A DNA stretch of 64,000 nt from NCBI RefSeq assembly GCF_001039355.2, contig NW_019775303.1:29664-93663 (forward strand), read 5' to 3'. Position numbers and translations under genes: made by a program. Below the pieces are notes generated by a model. The model had not been told where the DNA came from and searched no databases. It worked only from the letters and a program-made list of their open reading frames with translations. This document shows, piece after piece, positions 46,301 through 60,166 of the stretch (positions within the stretch are counted from its first letter, which is position 1; each line of letters starts with the position of its first letter). Source of the DNA: Lingula anatina (taxonomy: Eukaryota > Brachiopoda > Lingulata > Lingulida > Lingulidae).

Positions 46301-49300
46301 AAGATGGAGTCAAGTGATGTACATGCATTATATTCTCAATTACCGAAACGCAGAATCTGCACAAGCTGAGCACGCAGATAGACTAGGTGACTCCTCCGAG
46401 GATGATGCCGGATTTGGAAGTGGCGAGGACAGCATGTGCAGTGATGACTTCGAGTCAGGCTCACAAATTCTACTACATCAGTATGATTCTGCGATTGATC
46501 TCAGCGAGTCATTTGTGGAGATAGACCTCGGAAGAACGAAAACAGAGATGAGCAATAAAAACGAGGAAATCAGTCAGAATGAAACTGCATATATTTTGGC
46601 TACAGACGCGGACATGCAGTTTAAAGACGAAGACTTATTGTCTCTACTGCGGCTGTGTAACCAAGAGCGTGATCTGGGCGGCGCGTGTGGATGGACCCAT
46701 CCTATTGGGCAAACTTTGAACCCTCTTGTGGCGTACCAACAGTTTGAATATGCAAGCGGTTAGTGGGAACTTCCTACATATTCATCGCAAGTGCATGAAT
46801 TTCACATTTGATTAAGATCCCGTAAGGTGAAAAGTGTCCTTGTAATATACATGAATATATGTATATTTATATGTAATACTATGCGATATTCTTGCATTAA
46901 GATTCTAGTTGTCCTTGTCAATTTTATCCATCCGATGCCTGATGTTAAAGTGATGCACTTATTGAACTTCTGCTACAAAAGGTCTGTCTTCAGAGAATAG
47001 TTCTTAACAGCAATATTAACCTAATATGTTAAAAAAAACTTTTTTCTTCTCAACAGATTTCTGGATGGTGAAAACGACTGAAAACGCTCTGGGATCAGTT
47101 CTTTGCTGTCCTGGCTGTTTCAGTCTCTACAGACTAAGTGCTTTGAAGAACATCATTGACAAATTTGGCGAACCAGTACAAACCCCCATTGAGGCATACA
47201 CCAAAGATACTGGTTAGTAAAACATAAACAGAAAAAGACGTAAAGTGTCTGTCTTTACAGAAAACGGTCACCAGCAGACTTTCTGTTCCTGCACATGATT
47301 CTGATTCATTTCTATAGCTGTTAAAAAAAGTGAAAAATGCGTTTTTGGTGAGCAGATGTTAATGGTTAATATGAGCAGAAATGTTTGGTCTTGGTATGGC
47401 TTATCCTGCATCTTCGACTTACACTTCTTATTTGGACGTTTTAAATTTTCTTATATCTCCTTCTTTGATGGTATTATCAGTAGTGTTCGTAACCGCATAC
47501 AGTATTGTGTTCATGTTGACAGGCGAGGACCGCTGGATGTGTACGCTACTCATGTCCAAAGGCTGGAAGATGGCTTACAATGATTTCTGCAGTAATTCTA
47601 CATTTTGTCCAGAGAGCATTACCGAACTATTCAAGCAGCGACGGCGGTGGAGTTTATCAACTTACGCCAATACCATTCAAATGTTTTGGAACTATATAAC
47701 ACTTATGAAGAAGAACAGCCACATTAATCTGTTTTTCCTTCTGTACCAGTTGCTGTCATTTATCATGAGTCTGGTTACCCCTGCCTCTACAGTCATATTG
47801 ATAGTGACCAGCCTTAGTGACCGTGGCATCTCTCTTGAGACGTCCAGCGTCTCTTTGGGTGGACTTTGTCTTTTTTACATGATTGTTTGTCTGTTTACAT
47901 CCCCGCGGACACAGGATCTCTTCACTTGGTTTTTGTCACTTGCAATGGTGGTCCTTATGTCAGCAGTGCTGTTTGGATCGTTTGTGGACCTCGCGTATGA
48001 CACCATGCACCGTAAGTTACACACTTAGCATTTAAGATAAATTACATATGTATAACGTTATAATGGTATCGCACTTTTCTACTCATCATGATGTTTAAAC
48101 TTAATTACAAAACACGGCGTAGGAGCAATATATTGTACATAAGATAACATTAGCTGGACCGTAGGCTGCTGTGGGGTGAGGGCAGGGGCAGGGAAGATCC
48201 ATATAAAGTGTTACAGATTAGCTTTTCCTTTCTCACAATCAAAATCTAACCTTTTCCTCAGTCAGCGTCCAGATGAGTACCACGGGCGCACAACTAACCT
48301 GGTTGGATGATCTGTAGGCCTTAAGCAGCTATCCCCTAACATTTTTCTCAACCTATGCCCCTGCTAGTACATGTTACTTATGAATTCACGAACAATATCG
48401 TTTTTAAAAAAAACGAAATATGTAAATATTTTTGACGACATATATACTTTTTGTTTTTCAGTGCTCTCTGCCGAAACAATGGGTTTTCACAACCGTCACT
48501 TGTTGCTGGCTCTTTCATTACAAACACTGTACTGCGTTTTTCTGTACCCTGATCGATTACCACTTGTGCGTCATATGGTAGCGTTCCTGGTGCTGTATCC
48601 TGTGACACATTTACTGCTACCAATTTATACCGTCTGCAACATGTCCAACCTTAGTTGGGGAACAAGAGAAATGGTAATGCAAAATGACTTTTAAATTGAC
48701 TTATATTTGATTTATTCCAATATTTGATTTATTTCCAAAGGGCGTAGCAAAATGCATATGGAACTTCTTACGCAAGATGAAGATTTTGACTAATAAATGA
48801 ACAGAAAAGTTGAGAATGGGTAAAACGCCCAAGTACTATTTTTCTTTTCACAATGTTTAACAGCATAAATTGAAATAAAACTAATATTTTTCTGTTTCAA
48901 TCACAAATTACTTTAGATATAGTGTGTATACCCTAAAAGGACGACAAACAAGCGGGTCTAATGTATAAAGAATTAGTCGCATCAAGACTGTTTCACGTGA
49001 GAGAAAAAAGAGAACAGAATACTAATAATTTGCGTTACATCTTTTACAGAATGAAGCCCCACATATCCAAATGTGCTGCAGCTCTGACTGGCATGTAAAA
49101 AATTCCACCCATAACATTAGCCTAGTAGATTCTACAAAAGTGAATATGGAATCATCACCTCTTGTCTGCACAGCGGATCTCATAAATCCCATTTCACATG
49201 AAGAATTCTCATTCTGGAAGAGTCTCCAAGACAACGTTCTTGGTACACGAAATAACCTCGGTTTGAGAAAGGACCAGATAGTCAGAGGATTGACAATGCT

Positions 49301-49559
49301 GAGGAACAATGCGCTTTTTATTGTTATAGTATGCAACGTGCTGTGGTATTTGGTGATTTTTTTGCCACTACGGGGTGGAGATACCCGCATTTATAGTCTT
49401 GTATTAATAACGATTCTAATTTCTAATTGTGTCCAAATGTTTTCTATGACTTTTTACCGCATCCAAGCAACATTGTCACATTACAGTCAAAAACTGTTTC
49501 CTGATGTTCCAGTTTGGATAAATCCAAGAACTGTGGACAGAGAATCTGCGACTCTCTGA
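40363..49559 (+). CDS. Chitin synthase (GT2 family, multipass membrane)
   Basis: Exons 40363-40381, 43416-43468, 44316-44372, 44979-46758, 47057-47212, 47523-48011, 48462-48673 and 49050-49559 are all phase-compatible, giving 1091 residues. The last five are certain from homology; the first three are inferred from splice sites, phase and the TATA box. The enzyme polymerises UDP-GlcNAc into chitin at the plasma membrane. Landmarks: N-terminal membrane segments, FICTTMFHESKNE, KKRWSQVMYMHYIL, the D-x-D motif ATDADMQF (D586/D588), CCPGCFSLYR, TGEDRWMCTLL (689 on), KQRRRWSLST (727-731), five membrane segments, SNLSWGTRE, FWKSLQDN and two last membrane segments. No myosin motor is present. An acidic insert of about 80 residues (RLGDSSEDDAGFGSGEDSM and following) separates the KRW and D-x-D motifs. 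It is shorter than insect enzymes (about 1500-1600). Confidence 0.95.
42534..42862. mobile_element. Non-autonomous dispersed repeat (CCTCC..GGAGGTTATG type)
   Basis: Starts near GTTACCTCCCCCAAGGAGGTT, then a CTGT microsatellite (42585-42620), ACCGATTTTGATGAAATTTCC, GGGCCAAGGAACAGATGATA, and ends GGCGGAGGTCTGCGCTCTCG..GTGCTTTTCTAG. I have seen this layout as a common repeat in many animals. A truncated relative lies inverted at about 52262-52300. It is in chitin synthase intron 1. Confidence 0.7.
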
Positions 49560-52500
49560 TCCATAGGGTACGTTTTTTACAATATAACTTATTTCACTGT
49601 TTAAACGTTGTTTATACTCTATACAAAACTAGTAAAGAATTGTTGAACAACATGGACTACTTTTTATTGCATTTTTAAAATGATTCTCAGAAATGAAAGC
49701 ATTGAATTTGCTAAACACCCTAAATTATATTACAAAGTTTGACATTTTCGCACACACACACAAAAAAATTATTATTTCTGGTTTTCATGGGGTCCAAGAG
49801 GAAATTTATCTTGGTTACCATTGGTAACCTTGGAACTTTAAAATAACCTACGGTAATGCCTTTGGAGGAATACATCTTTTCACAATACAGGATTTCATTC
49901 ATGCACCATACCACTAATATAAAAGCTTAATAGTTCTCTAGAAAACTGTTTAAAGAGTTCCAATGTAATCAAGAATGGATTTCAGATTTTGATAGCCTAT
50001 CGTGAAATCGTTAAAATGACAAAAAAAGCAATTTTAGATAACCCATAAATTTCATATATTCACTGCAATTTCTTAATTTTTAAATCAGAAATGGGAAGAA
50101 AAAGACGAAAACAATCTGGTAGATAATAATAATAATAAATATATTGATAAAAATAATAATTATAGGCGATTCCAGACATTTCGTGACTTTTTGTATGTAA
50201 AGACAATAAATAGACTAAAAATAATATGTGCACAGAATAACAACATATCTTGGCTTTCTTCCTCCCAAATGTGCCCATAAAATGTGGTCTAGGTTCTAAG
50301 CTACTAAATATCCGATTTTAGTGTCCACTAAAAATACATGGGCTAATGCACATTAAAGTGGGGTAGCCTATTCAATAATTTATCAGAATACATAATGTTT
50401 ATATTTTTTCACCCTTTTACGGTCCAAGCCTTAAGTTTGTATGTATTATCAATTTAGAAGGTTGGTGCTTCAAAAAGTGGAATAATTATCATATTGCACT
50501 CTTACGACCCAAGGGCGGATCCAGGATTATTTGAAGGCCGGAACGACAGGCCTCAGATGCAAAGCCGGCCATCGCCCCCTTGGCGTGGGGTTCGGGGCCT
50601 GCTCAAGGGCCCCAAAAAAATTTGGTGCCCTTTGGTACGGTTTAGAAGTATGATTCTGCTGGTCAAAATTTTAACTTCAAGAGAGAAAAATAGGTGTGAT
50701 ATATTTTTCAGAATCTGCCACTAAATGTGATTTCAATCATTGACGAAATGGTCTAGGTCACAAGCAACGCTATGTAGTTTAGAAAAAATAAACAAGATGA
50801 TAATACACTTGCTGTATTTGTTGTCATGTTAAAATAATAACATATGACCTTGTTGATGGAAAAAAGACATACCCGAGTTCCTATTTTCTTTTAATGTAGT
50901 ATGATGCAGTAGTAGTAGAAGTAGTAGAATTAGGATATGGCTAATGACCAAAAGGGAGTTGGATAAAATCTTGACACAAATATTAAGTGTGATAAGGCAG
51001 ACTCGATGCACTTTGATGTTAGCCAGTTATTTCTAGCGTCACGCTGAAGTAAATGCGGTCAGCAATTACTGTAATCAAATACTAGTAACACCTAAAAATG
51101 TCTAAGCAAATAGGTAGGGGCGATAACAGTTATAAGAAATTAAGGGTGATAAAAGTAGAAGGAAAATGTCCATGTGATCTACAATAACATTGTGCACTCA
51201 GGCTCACCGGATGACGTCAATGACACAGCTGCAGTTTGGTGGATAACAATCTTCTTCGTATAACGTTCTTAAAAATTCATCTATTCATTCGTTTTTTGCT
51301 TGTTCATTTATTTCTTTTAATTTTATTTCTTTTTATTTTTTTTTTATTCGTCACTATTAATAGCGCTACATAAACCTGAGAATTGATTCAACGTCAGCTT
51401 TCTCAGGAATTTATTCAGCGCCCTTGCCATAGAGTAACTTGTTATGTAAATGAGCTAAAGTTAATGAGACTTGTATGAAAATATCGTTTTTCTGTAGAAT
51501 TAAGGAGTCACATAGCGGTTAAATTTCGAAATTTAAGCCTGTAGCGAAAGAAAGCATCTATATCTTTCACGCTGACACAAGATTAGAAAGTATACAACTC
51601 CAAGCCAATGAAACTCTCTGGGTTGACTCACCTTGCGTCATGTCTATTCGAGTTTTTTGTTTGTAAATATTCTTTCATTTGCGAAAAAACACGTAAACAG
51701 TCTCAAGCAGATGTTTCTGATACAAGATACAATGTAGATGACCAGATTAGGAACCTCTCGTGCTAGAAGCGACTACCGGTACCTCCAGGAAGCATTACAC
51801 AGTTATCAAAAATCTCGCATTAATGCTCCACCTGAAATGACCCTGGCACGAAGTTTCACTTCGCGATTTCTGATATGTACGATTAGCACGTAAAACGAAA
51901 CATTGCGTTAAAGTGACCCCCTCTTTTTCAAACTCTGGTCATTTGAGTTAGATGTTGGATTTTGCACTCTCTCTAGCTCAAACATGTGACAAGGCATTTC
52001 TACTTGTCCAACCAATCGGATCTTACTGAATTAAATTTTTTCAATAACTAATGCGCAGTATAGTTTGTCATGGAATCCAGCGTGTCCCTTGGCGGTTGTC
52101 ATAAATGTTTACGGTCTACATGTACCTGTGTGACGGTGCAAATCATCTCGTTCTAAACATATATTAGGTATTTTTCTCTCCTATATTATGTGAACAAACA
52201 GTAGCATCTAAGCTGCTTAGACAGACAACAATGTTAACATGCGACATTACATGCAGAAACAAACAGGGGTGAAAACATAACCTCCTTGGCGGAGGTAATA
52301 ACAATTATTATTAAATCACATTAACTTTCTGTGACAACAAAAGGAAAGATACGGGCGATACACAGGTTTTGGCGACTTGTTGCTTAAATAAGATCATGCT
52401 GGTTTATGGTGTTGCCGCGGTGAGCGACTTAGTGGGGGGTCTATCGAATGTGCCCCACGTGGACGCCTGTCGTTTTTTAACAATAGCACTTCGCTTCAAC

Positions 52501-52984
52501 TCATGTTCCTGTACAATATTCGCTGTAATCAGAACTTTGCTACAAGCATTAAGCCTTACAATCAGCAATTTAAATTAATTTGGTATGGTTCTTCAGAGTA
52601 GCCTACATTTCGGCGACGGCTAACATAGGAAGTTATATGATACAACTTACAAAGGTATAAAATGCAATGTAACAAGTGGAAACTTGGGTTTATCCCTTTT
52701 ATTTTGGATTAAAATTAAACAGAACCTAAGCAATGAAATTAATCTGTATATAAATTCCCAGACTTTCTTTATTATTTTCCATTCATTTTTGCCATTCCAT
52801 ACAATGGAATGGCTCAAAAGATATATGTACATGTAGGTGATTTACCATGCAGTAATCTGTTTAATTATATTCATTTGCCTCCTTCTTATGGCCAATATCA
52901 CTTTACATTAACAATATGCAATGTAAACTCCAATTTGTAAAAACATTGGTTTAAACATTTCCTAAGTTCATATTCATCAATTTC
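49560..52984. other. Intergenic between chitin synthase and FANCE
   Basis: The two genes converge here. It contains the dispersed repeat at 50505-50722 and a small repeat piece at 52262-52300. Several short open frames exist (for example 52369-52578), none with a recognisable signature. Confidence 0.5.
50505..50722 (+). repeat. Dispersed repeat (GGGCGGATCCAGGATT family), copy 2
   Basis: Same order of blocks as 26502-26717, in the opposite orientation: GGGCGGATCCAGGATTATTT, CAAGGGCCCCAAAAAAATTT, and the end near AATCTGCCACT. Confidence 0.75.
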
Positions 52985-53191
52985 CTAACCCAGGCGCTTG
53001 AGTGATGCTTCTGCAGACTTTTTCAGGAATGTATTGTGCACTTTCAGTATTTGTGAAACAACCACTCTTTCATCTGGATTTAACTGAAAAACATAATTAG
53101 AGTTAAAAATTTTAGAGGCACATTAAATGTATGTGGCTTCAGGGCTTATTTTGGAGATTAGTTTGAAGCTATGAAGATATTATACTCAGTG

Positions 53192-53224
<33 letters not shown>

Positions 53225-54247
53225 TATTTCTAAGAGTAGTAGAAATAAACTTATTTCTAAGAGTAGTAGAAATAATGTCAAACTGCAGGAGTATCAACTC
53301 TTTCCCATTTTTTTCACAAAGAAGGGTCCAAGACAGATTTTATCAAATAGTTAAGCACTGCGAGCATTTTCTTACCTGTTTACCATACTTATTAATGAGT
53401 GCAAGTATCAGCTTTCCATATTTCAAGCTGTTTGCCAAGGACACAGCATACTGTGCTAGGTATGAAGATAAATCCCGCAGGAGCTCATCATCAAAGTTGG
53501 GCTAAAAAAAATATTAAGAAATTGAACAAGATATTGGTATAACAGTGTAAGTCTGCCACATATTTACCCATTTTTTGTGATAGAACTTTGTTGGAGCAAT
53601 ATATCTTTAGACCTTACAGATTTTCTGGACGACTTGAAAATGCATTAATAATTTTCTACCCATGCTGACCCTTGAGTTTTTTTTTTAATTACCCACAACC
53701 CTTCTAGAATATAGTTACTAAATCACAAATTTATTTCTATATTTTACTTGGCATTCCAGAATGGTCTGCAAGACTGTGAACACATCTTCTGAACACTCCA
53801 CCTGGGATCTGATCACCTGCCTGCAAGAATAATGTTTCAGGCATCACCCACTGACCCACAATGTTTGGTTTAATTAAAAATTACATTAATCTTCACAAGA
53901 TAAAAAATGCATACCTTAATTTGAATCTGACCTGAGTTTATCCTACCGACATGACCTGTCACTGGCAGTGTCTAATGCATAGTATAAAAAGCACCATTTT
54001 CAAGTTGGATAACTATGAACACACTCATGACTTAGGTAAAAAATGTCATCAATTTTTCAAACAATGCACTTAAACACATCCAGACAACCATGTAATTGGG
54101 AATATAAATTGTCAATCACGTTGATTTTTTACATTACATGGAATATGAATAATAAAACTGTCGCTCACTTCAGCAACAGCTGTTGGTGTTCTGATGGGAT
54201 TGCCTCCTTGACCACTTTTGAAACCAGAACAGCTTGATATTTCCCTG

Positions 54248-54286
<39 letters not shown>

Positions 54287-57200
54287 CGAAAATCATGCTA
54301 CAACACCCATTGCATTTCATGAGGTATGAAAAAATTGGAGGGGAATGTGATATACAGTGCTTCAATGACCCCATTCAGAAAGTCACATTGTACTGGTTGG
54401 GTCTGGCCAACTCTGCAGGGATTCTTGCTATTTGAAATCGGCAGAATCAAAGTGTCTGTCTGAGGTGTCATTCAGGTAAGTCAATTGCACTAAGTGAGAC
54501 CCCCTGAAGAGTTGGACCTACCCAACTAGTATGATGTGTCTATCTGAATGCTCCCCAGTGCCATTGTAGAATTTAGAAATATTACAATCACAGCAAAATT
54601 ACTACAACTCTCCTATAAAATTTATACTTAGTTAGCCAAGTCCATGAATTTCAGACCAAGAGTCAAATTTTATTGTACAAAAATGTATTAGTATGAGATG
54701 AATGTCCAAGAAAACACTTATAAACTATCAGGCTAAAATCCTGGCAAAAGATACCTTAACAATACAACAAGAGAAAATGAGGTAATGTAAAAAATCTGAA
54801 TGCTGTTTTTGCTGTATGCTATTTTCAGGTGTAATGAAGAAGAGAACTGCAAAAGGAAAGGGAAGCTTTTAAAAATAAAAATGTGAATAAAAAGGTGAAC
54901 ACATACCAGCCTGAACTGTGAGTACAGGTATGATGGCTGCTTCTACCACTTGCTTGGGAAAAACTTTGGCAAACGTAACAACAGCCCCAATGAAATGTCT
55001 TGATGGGTTTTGGTTAAGAGATATAATCTAAAGTCAAGACAAATTCTTTTTTATTAAGTTCCTCTACCTAGTAATCAAAATTAAACATCTGGCTTTGATT
55101 ATTATAATTATTTCTTTTTTGACATTTTCATTGGCTGGCCCAGAAATTTCCAAGCACATAAAGACGATTTTTCTTTATCTTGTTTGTCCCTCCATGCCTT
55201 TAAACAAAATCCTGGATTGCACAGGTAGAAATTAAATTGCTCACAAGTAAAAGGACTTTGGGAAATAACTGAATTAAAAAGAGCGTAAAAACTCTGACCA
55301 ATGAATAATAATATTCTGCTTTAACCCTACCTTTGGCATAAGAGCAGATCTTGCAAAACACACACAATTACTGTAACTGACTTCAGTTCCCAGGCTGGTA
55401 AGATGATGACATGCTGTTACCAAAGCAACTTCCTCTAGTGATTTGAAATTTAAAACATTACACACTGCCTGTATCTGGAAAATCAATTAAAAGACATCAA
55501 ATAAAAATATTTTTACTGGATTTCACAGATGGCACATATACAGAAATTAAACAAAGACCCTACTGATTTTATGACAATTTACAAAGATATAAAAAATAGC
55601 TCTGATTAAAATAAAATGGAGCAAAAAGAAGTGCAACATGATGGGTACAAGCCGGAATTTCCTACCTGTTCAGCCGTGCAGGTTTTGAAAATATCAAGTT
55701 CTGACTGAATCTCAGAAATATCACCACCACTACTCCAAACTTCTTTCAATCTTTCTGCTTGTAACTGCAGCAAAAAAAAGTCATAAAAACATGTAGTGTA
55801 GGAAACAGTCACTTGAGAATCAAGATAAACAATATTAGGGGTTTTTAATAATATAATATAATATAATATAATATAATATAATATAATATAATATAAAAAA
55901 CAAACAAACAAAAAAAAAAACGAATTATGCTCAAGGAAAACATGTCATTGCTGTGAAATCATATAAGCATTTTGTTTAACCTATAGGCCATTTTACCTTG
56001 AGTGTTACATTTAGTGTCACATTTATACTTGGGTGTATTTTAGCAATACAGCTGTACTGGTATGGTTTGAGAGGCTATACTACCATGTTATAAGGATAAA
56101 GGGTACTAAAGTTAATTTCAAAAGTTTTCCAAAAATATAGTTCTTGCTGTTTAGTTTGGCCATGTCCAGATCAGGGGCTCAATTTGGGTGACTTTGATGT
56201 TATAGCCAGTCTGTTAGGTTGTCAATCTCTCAAAACATTCTGGTTCACAGCATATGATGTATAAACACTCAATATTAAAAGGTCTTATGTATCACATACT
56301 GATCAAATGCCTCAAAATCACAACTGCTTACAATATAGTCGTGATCCAAAGTAGATTTTTCTGTTGTGTCTATTTCTTCTTCTTCACTCTTGTTAGCTGT
56401 CAATTGAAATCAAACGCACATATATTATTTTCTTCGCTGTCTAAAAATTTTTCACAGTATGTAAATCTGTCAAGTTACTTATTGGGCTATCTTTCAGATT
56501 CAGCAGATGGCACATCCAACTGTCAAGGTAAGAATCAAGTTAACAATAAATTTTTCTTGTACACATGTTACTTGTCTATTATGTACCTTCAGTGTCATCT
56601 TCAGCACTCATTCTCCTCCTCTTGGCTGATAGAAATGTTGGTGTATCAGTATCAGTGAAGGTTAAAACTTTCTTCTCAGGGGTCTCAAATTCCACTGGAT
56701 TTGGTTGGCTTCCACTTAGAACAACTTCAGCTGACATTTCTGAAAAATCACTTAATTTTATAACTTATTTCTATGGAAAAGTGGAGATAGAAATATAACT
56801 TACATCATCATTTATCAAATATCATTAAAAATGGTGCATTTTCTTCCAGCTAACTGCTTCACATGCAGAACACATGAAAAATGCAAAAAATACCCTATGC
56901 ACAAGGGTTGCAAGAAATGAATATCACAATATCTCAGTGGAATTAAGACAATATTTCAATGGAATATTAACTTTTTAAGAATCAAAAAGCCTTGTTCAGC
57001 CTTATGTACTTTTTAAGAATCAAAAAGGCTTGTTCAGCCTTATGTTACCTTTATTGCCCTCTACTAAACCATCACTTTGATAAGACCTGGCATAGTTAAT
57101 CCAAGGATTAGTTTTCTTCTCTTGATTCAACGCCTTCAGTTTTTTAATTAATGAGACTGCTCTGGTTTCAGAGAGAGCAGAAAATTTGTAAAGAGGCTCG

Positions 57201-57446
57201 GAGTTAGATTTTTTGCACTGATCATCCTCATCTACATGCACATTTTCTGTCTGTTTTTTTAGTGCATGAGTCTTCTGACCAAGCAATCTAATTAAGGCTA
57301 AAACCCAACCATCCTTTGAGTGAAACTGTTGTAAACTACTCAGCAGTTGCTGCATCAGTCCCTGGGGTACATGATCTCCGTGTAAGTGAAGAAATGTCAA
57401 GATAGTTCTTTGATAATGTGCAGGAAAACACAGCAGCCTTGGCTTG
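52985..57446 (-). CDS. FANCE: Fanconi anaemia group E protein, exons 2-11 (left contig)
   Basis: Exons 57446-57049, 56739-56587, 56396-56332, 55764-55666, 55474-55331, 55027-54907, 54244-54169, 53820-53748, 53501-53376, 53083-52985 (TAG). With exon 1 from the right contig they give 518 residues (human 536). FANCE is a subunit of the nuclear FA core complex that links FANCC to FANCD2 for crosslink-repair ubiquitination. Matches to human FANCE run in order: KPRLLCFP (human KPLLLRLP), a basic AKRRRM segment, NFKSLEEVALVTACHHLTSL (human LPQLSDLGLLRLCTWLLAL), DVFTVLQTILECQ (human ETFLVLQSLLERQ), LKYGKLILALINKYGKQ (human MAYAKLMLTVMTKYQAN), and NTFLKKSAEASLKRLG as the final residues (human NTTFLRKSLKAALKHLG). 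The C-terminal helical repeat domain is complete. Exon 1 is not on this contig. Confidence 0.9.
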
Positions 57447-60166
57447 CTGAAAGAATTAAAAGCAAATTTAATGATCACTTTTGAATCAAACCATGGAATT
57501 TCAAGTAAAAAGATCGTATAAAACATGTTAAAATTTTAAATAATCAAATTACCTCTACTTTGGTATGAAAAGGGGTTATATATTTAACATCCAAATATAC
57601 TGATCATTTTTTTTTAAATNCATCTGGCTTTGATTATTATAATTATTTCTTTTTTTACATTTTCATTGGCTGGCCCAGAAATTTCCAAGCACATAAAGGT
57701 GATTTTTCTTTATCTTGTTTGTCCCTCCATGCCTTTAAACAAAATCCTGGATTGCACAGGTAGAAATTAAATTGCTCACAAGTAAAAGGACTTTGGGAAA
57801 TAACTGAATTAAAAAGAGCGTAAAAACTCTGACCAATGAATAATAATATTCTGCTTTAGCCCTACCTTTGGCATAAGAGCAGATCTTGCAAAACACACAC
57901 AATTACTGTAACTGACTTCAGTTCCCAGGCTGGTAAGATGATGACATGCTGTTACCAAAGCAACTTCCTCTAGTGATTTGAAATTTAAAACATTACACAC
58001 TGCCTGTATCTGGAAAATCAATTAAAAGACATCAAATAAAAATATTTTAACTGGATTTCACAGATGGCACATATACAGAAATTAAACAAAGACCCTACTG
58101 ATTTTAAGACAATTTACAAAGATATAAAAAATAGCTCTGATTAAAATAAAATGGAGCAAAAAGAAGTGCAACATGATGGGTACAAGCCGGAATTTCCTAC
58201 CTGTTCAGCTGTGCAGGTTTTGAAAATATCAAGTTCTGACTGAATCTCAGAAATATCACCACCACTACTCCAAACTTCTTTCAATCTTTCTGCTTGTAAC
58301 TGCAGCAAAAAAAGTCATAAAAACATGTAGTGTAGGAAACAGTCACTTGAGAATCAAGATGAAACAATATTAGGGGTTTTTAATAATATAATATAATATA
58401 ATATAATATAATATAATATAATATAATATAATATAATATAATATAATATAATATAAAAAAAAAAAACAAAAAAAACTAGAATTATGCTCATGGAAAACAT
58501 GTCATTGCTGTGAAATCATATAAGCATTTTGTTTAACCTATAGGCCATTTTACCTTGAGTGTTACATTTATACTTGGGTGTATTTTAGCAATACAGCTGT
58601 ACTGGTATGGTTTGAGAGGCTATACTACCATGTTATAAGGATAAAGGGTACTAAAGTTAATTTCACAAGTTTTCCAAAAATTTAGTTCTTGCTGTTTAGT
58701 TTGGCCATGTCCAGATCAGGGGCTCAATTTGGGTGACTTTGATGTTATAGCCAGTCTGTTAGGTTGTCAATCTCTCAAAACATTCTGGTTCACTGCATAT
58801 GATGTATAAACACTCAATATTAAAAGGTCTTATGTATCACATACTGATCAAATGCCTCAAAATCACAACTACTTACAATATAGTCGTGATCCAAAGTAGA
58901 TTTTTCTGTTGTGTCCATTTCTTCTTCTTCACTCTTGTTAGCTGTTGTCAATTGAAATCAGACGCACATATATTATTTTCTTCGCTGTCTAAAAATTTTT
59001 AACAGTATGTAAATATGTCAAGTTACTTATTGGGCTATCTTTCTGATTCAGCAGATGGCACATCCAACTGTCAAGGTAAGAATCAAGTTAACAATAAATT
59101 TTTCTTGTAAACATGTCACTTGTCTATTATGTACCTTCAGTGTCATCTTCAGCACTCATTCTCCTCCTCTTGGCTGATAGAAATGTTGGTGTATCAGTAT
59201 CAGTGAAGGTTAAAACTTTCTTCTCAGGGGTCTCAAATTCCACTAGATTTGGTTGGCTTCCACTTAGAACAACTTCAGCTGACATTTCTGAAAAATCACT
59301 TAATTTTATAACTTATTTCTATGGAAAAGTGGAGATAGAAATATAACTTACATCATCATTTATCAAATATCATTAAAAATGGTGCATTTTCTTCCAGATA
59401 ACTGCTTCACATGCAGAACACATGAAAAATGCAAAAATACCCTATGCACAAGGGTTGCAAGAAATGAATATCACAATATCTCAGTGGAATTAAGACAATA
59501 TTTTGATGGAATATTAACTTTTTAAGAATCAAAAAGCCTTGTTCAGCCTTATGTACTTTTTAAGAATCAAAAAGGCTTGTTCAGCCTTATGTTACCTTTA
59601 TTGCCCTCTACTAAACCATCACTTTGATAAGACCTGGCATAGTTAATCCAAGGATTAGTTTTCTTCTCTTGATTCAACGCCTTCAGTTTTTCAATTAATG
59701 AGACTGCTCTGGTTTCAGAGAGAGCAGAAAATTTGTAAAGAGGCTCAGAGTGAGATTTTTTGCACTGATCATCCTCATCTACATGCACATTTTCTATCTG
59801 TTTTTTTAGTGCATGAGTCTTCTGACCAAGCAATCTAATTAAGGCTAAAACCCAACCATCCTTTGAGTGAAACTGTTGCAAACTACTCAGCAGTTGCTGC
59901 ATCAGTCCCTGGGGTACATGATCTCCGTGTAAGTGAAGAAATGTCAAGATAGTTCTTTGATAATGTGCAGGAAAACACAGCAGCCTTGGCTTGCTGAAAG
60001 AATTAAAAGCAAATTTAATGATCACTTTTGAATCAAACCATGGAATTTCAAGTAAAAAGATCGTATAAAACATGTTAAAATTTTAAATAATCAAATTACC
60101 TCTACCTTGGTATGAAAAGGGGTTATATATTTAACATCCAAATATACTGATCATTTTTTTTTAAAT
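55086..60166. repeat. 2.5 kb allelic overlap duplicated around the gap at 57620
   Basis: 55086-57619 matches 57621-60166 along its whole length. The left contig ends, and the right contig begins, exactly at the limits of the similarity, with the join N between. The main length difference is a TATAA array (about 55847-55894 versus 58385-58455). Interpreted as unmerged haplotypes. Confidence 0.85.

Noticed and set aside
56495-56533. Plus-strand 24-base microexon (and copy near 59050) with AG and GTAAGA flanks
   Set aside because: It lies in an intron of minus-strand FANCE and has no partner exons on the plus strand.
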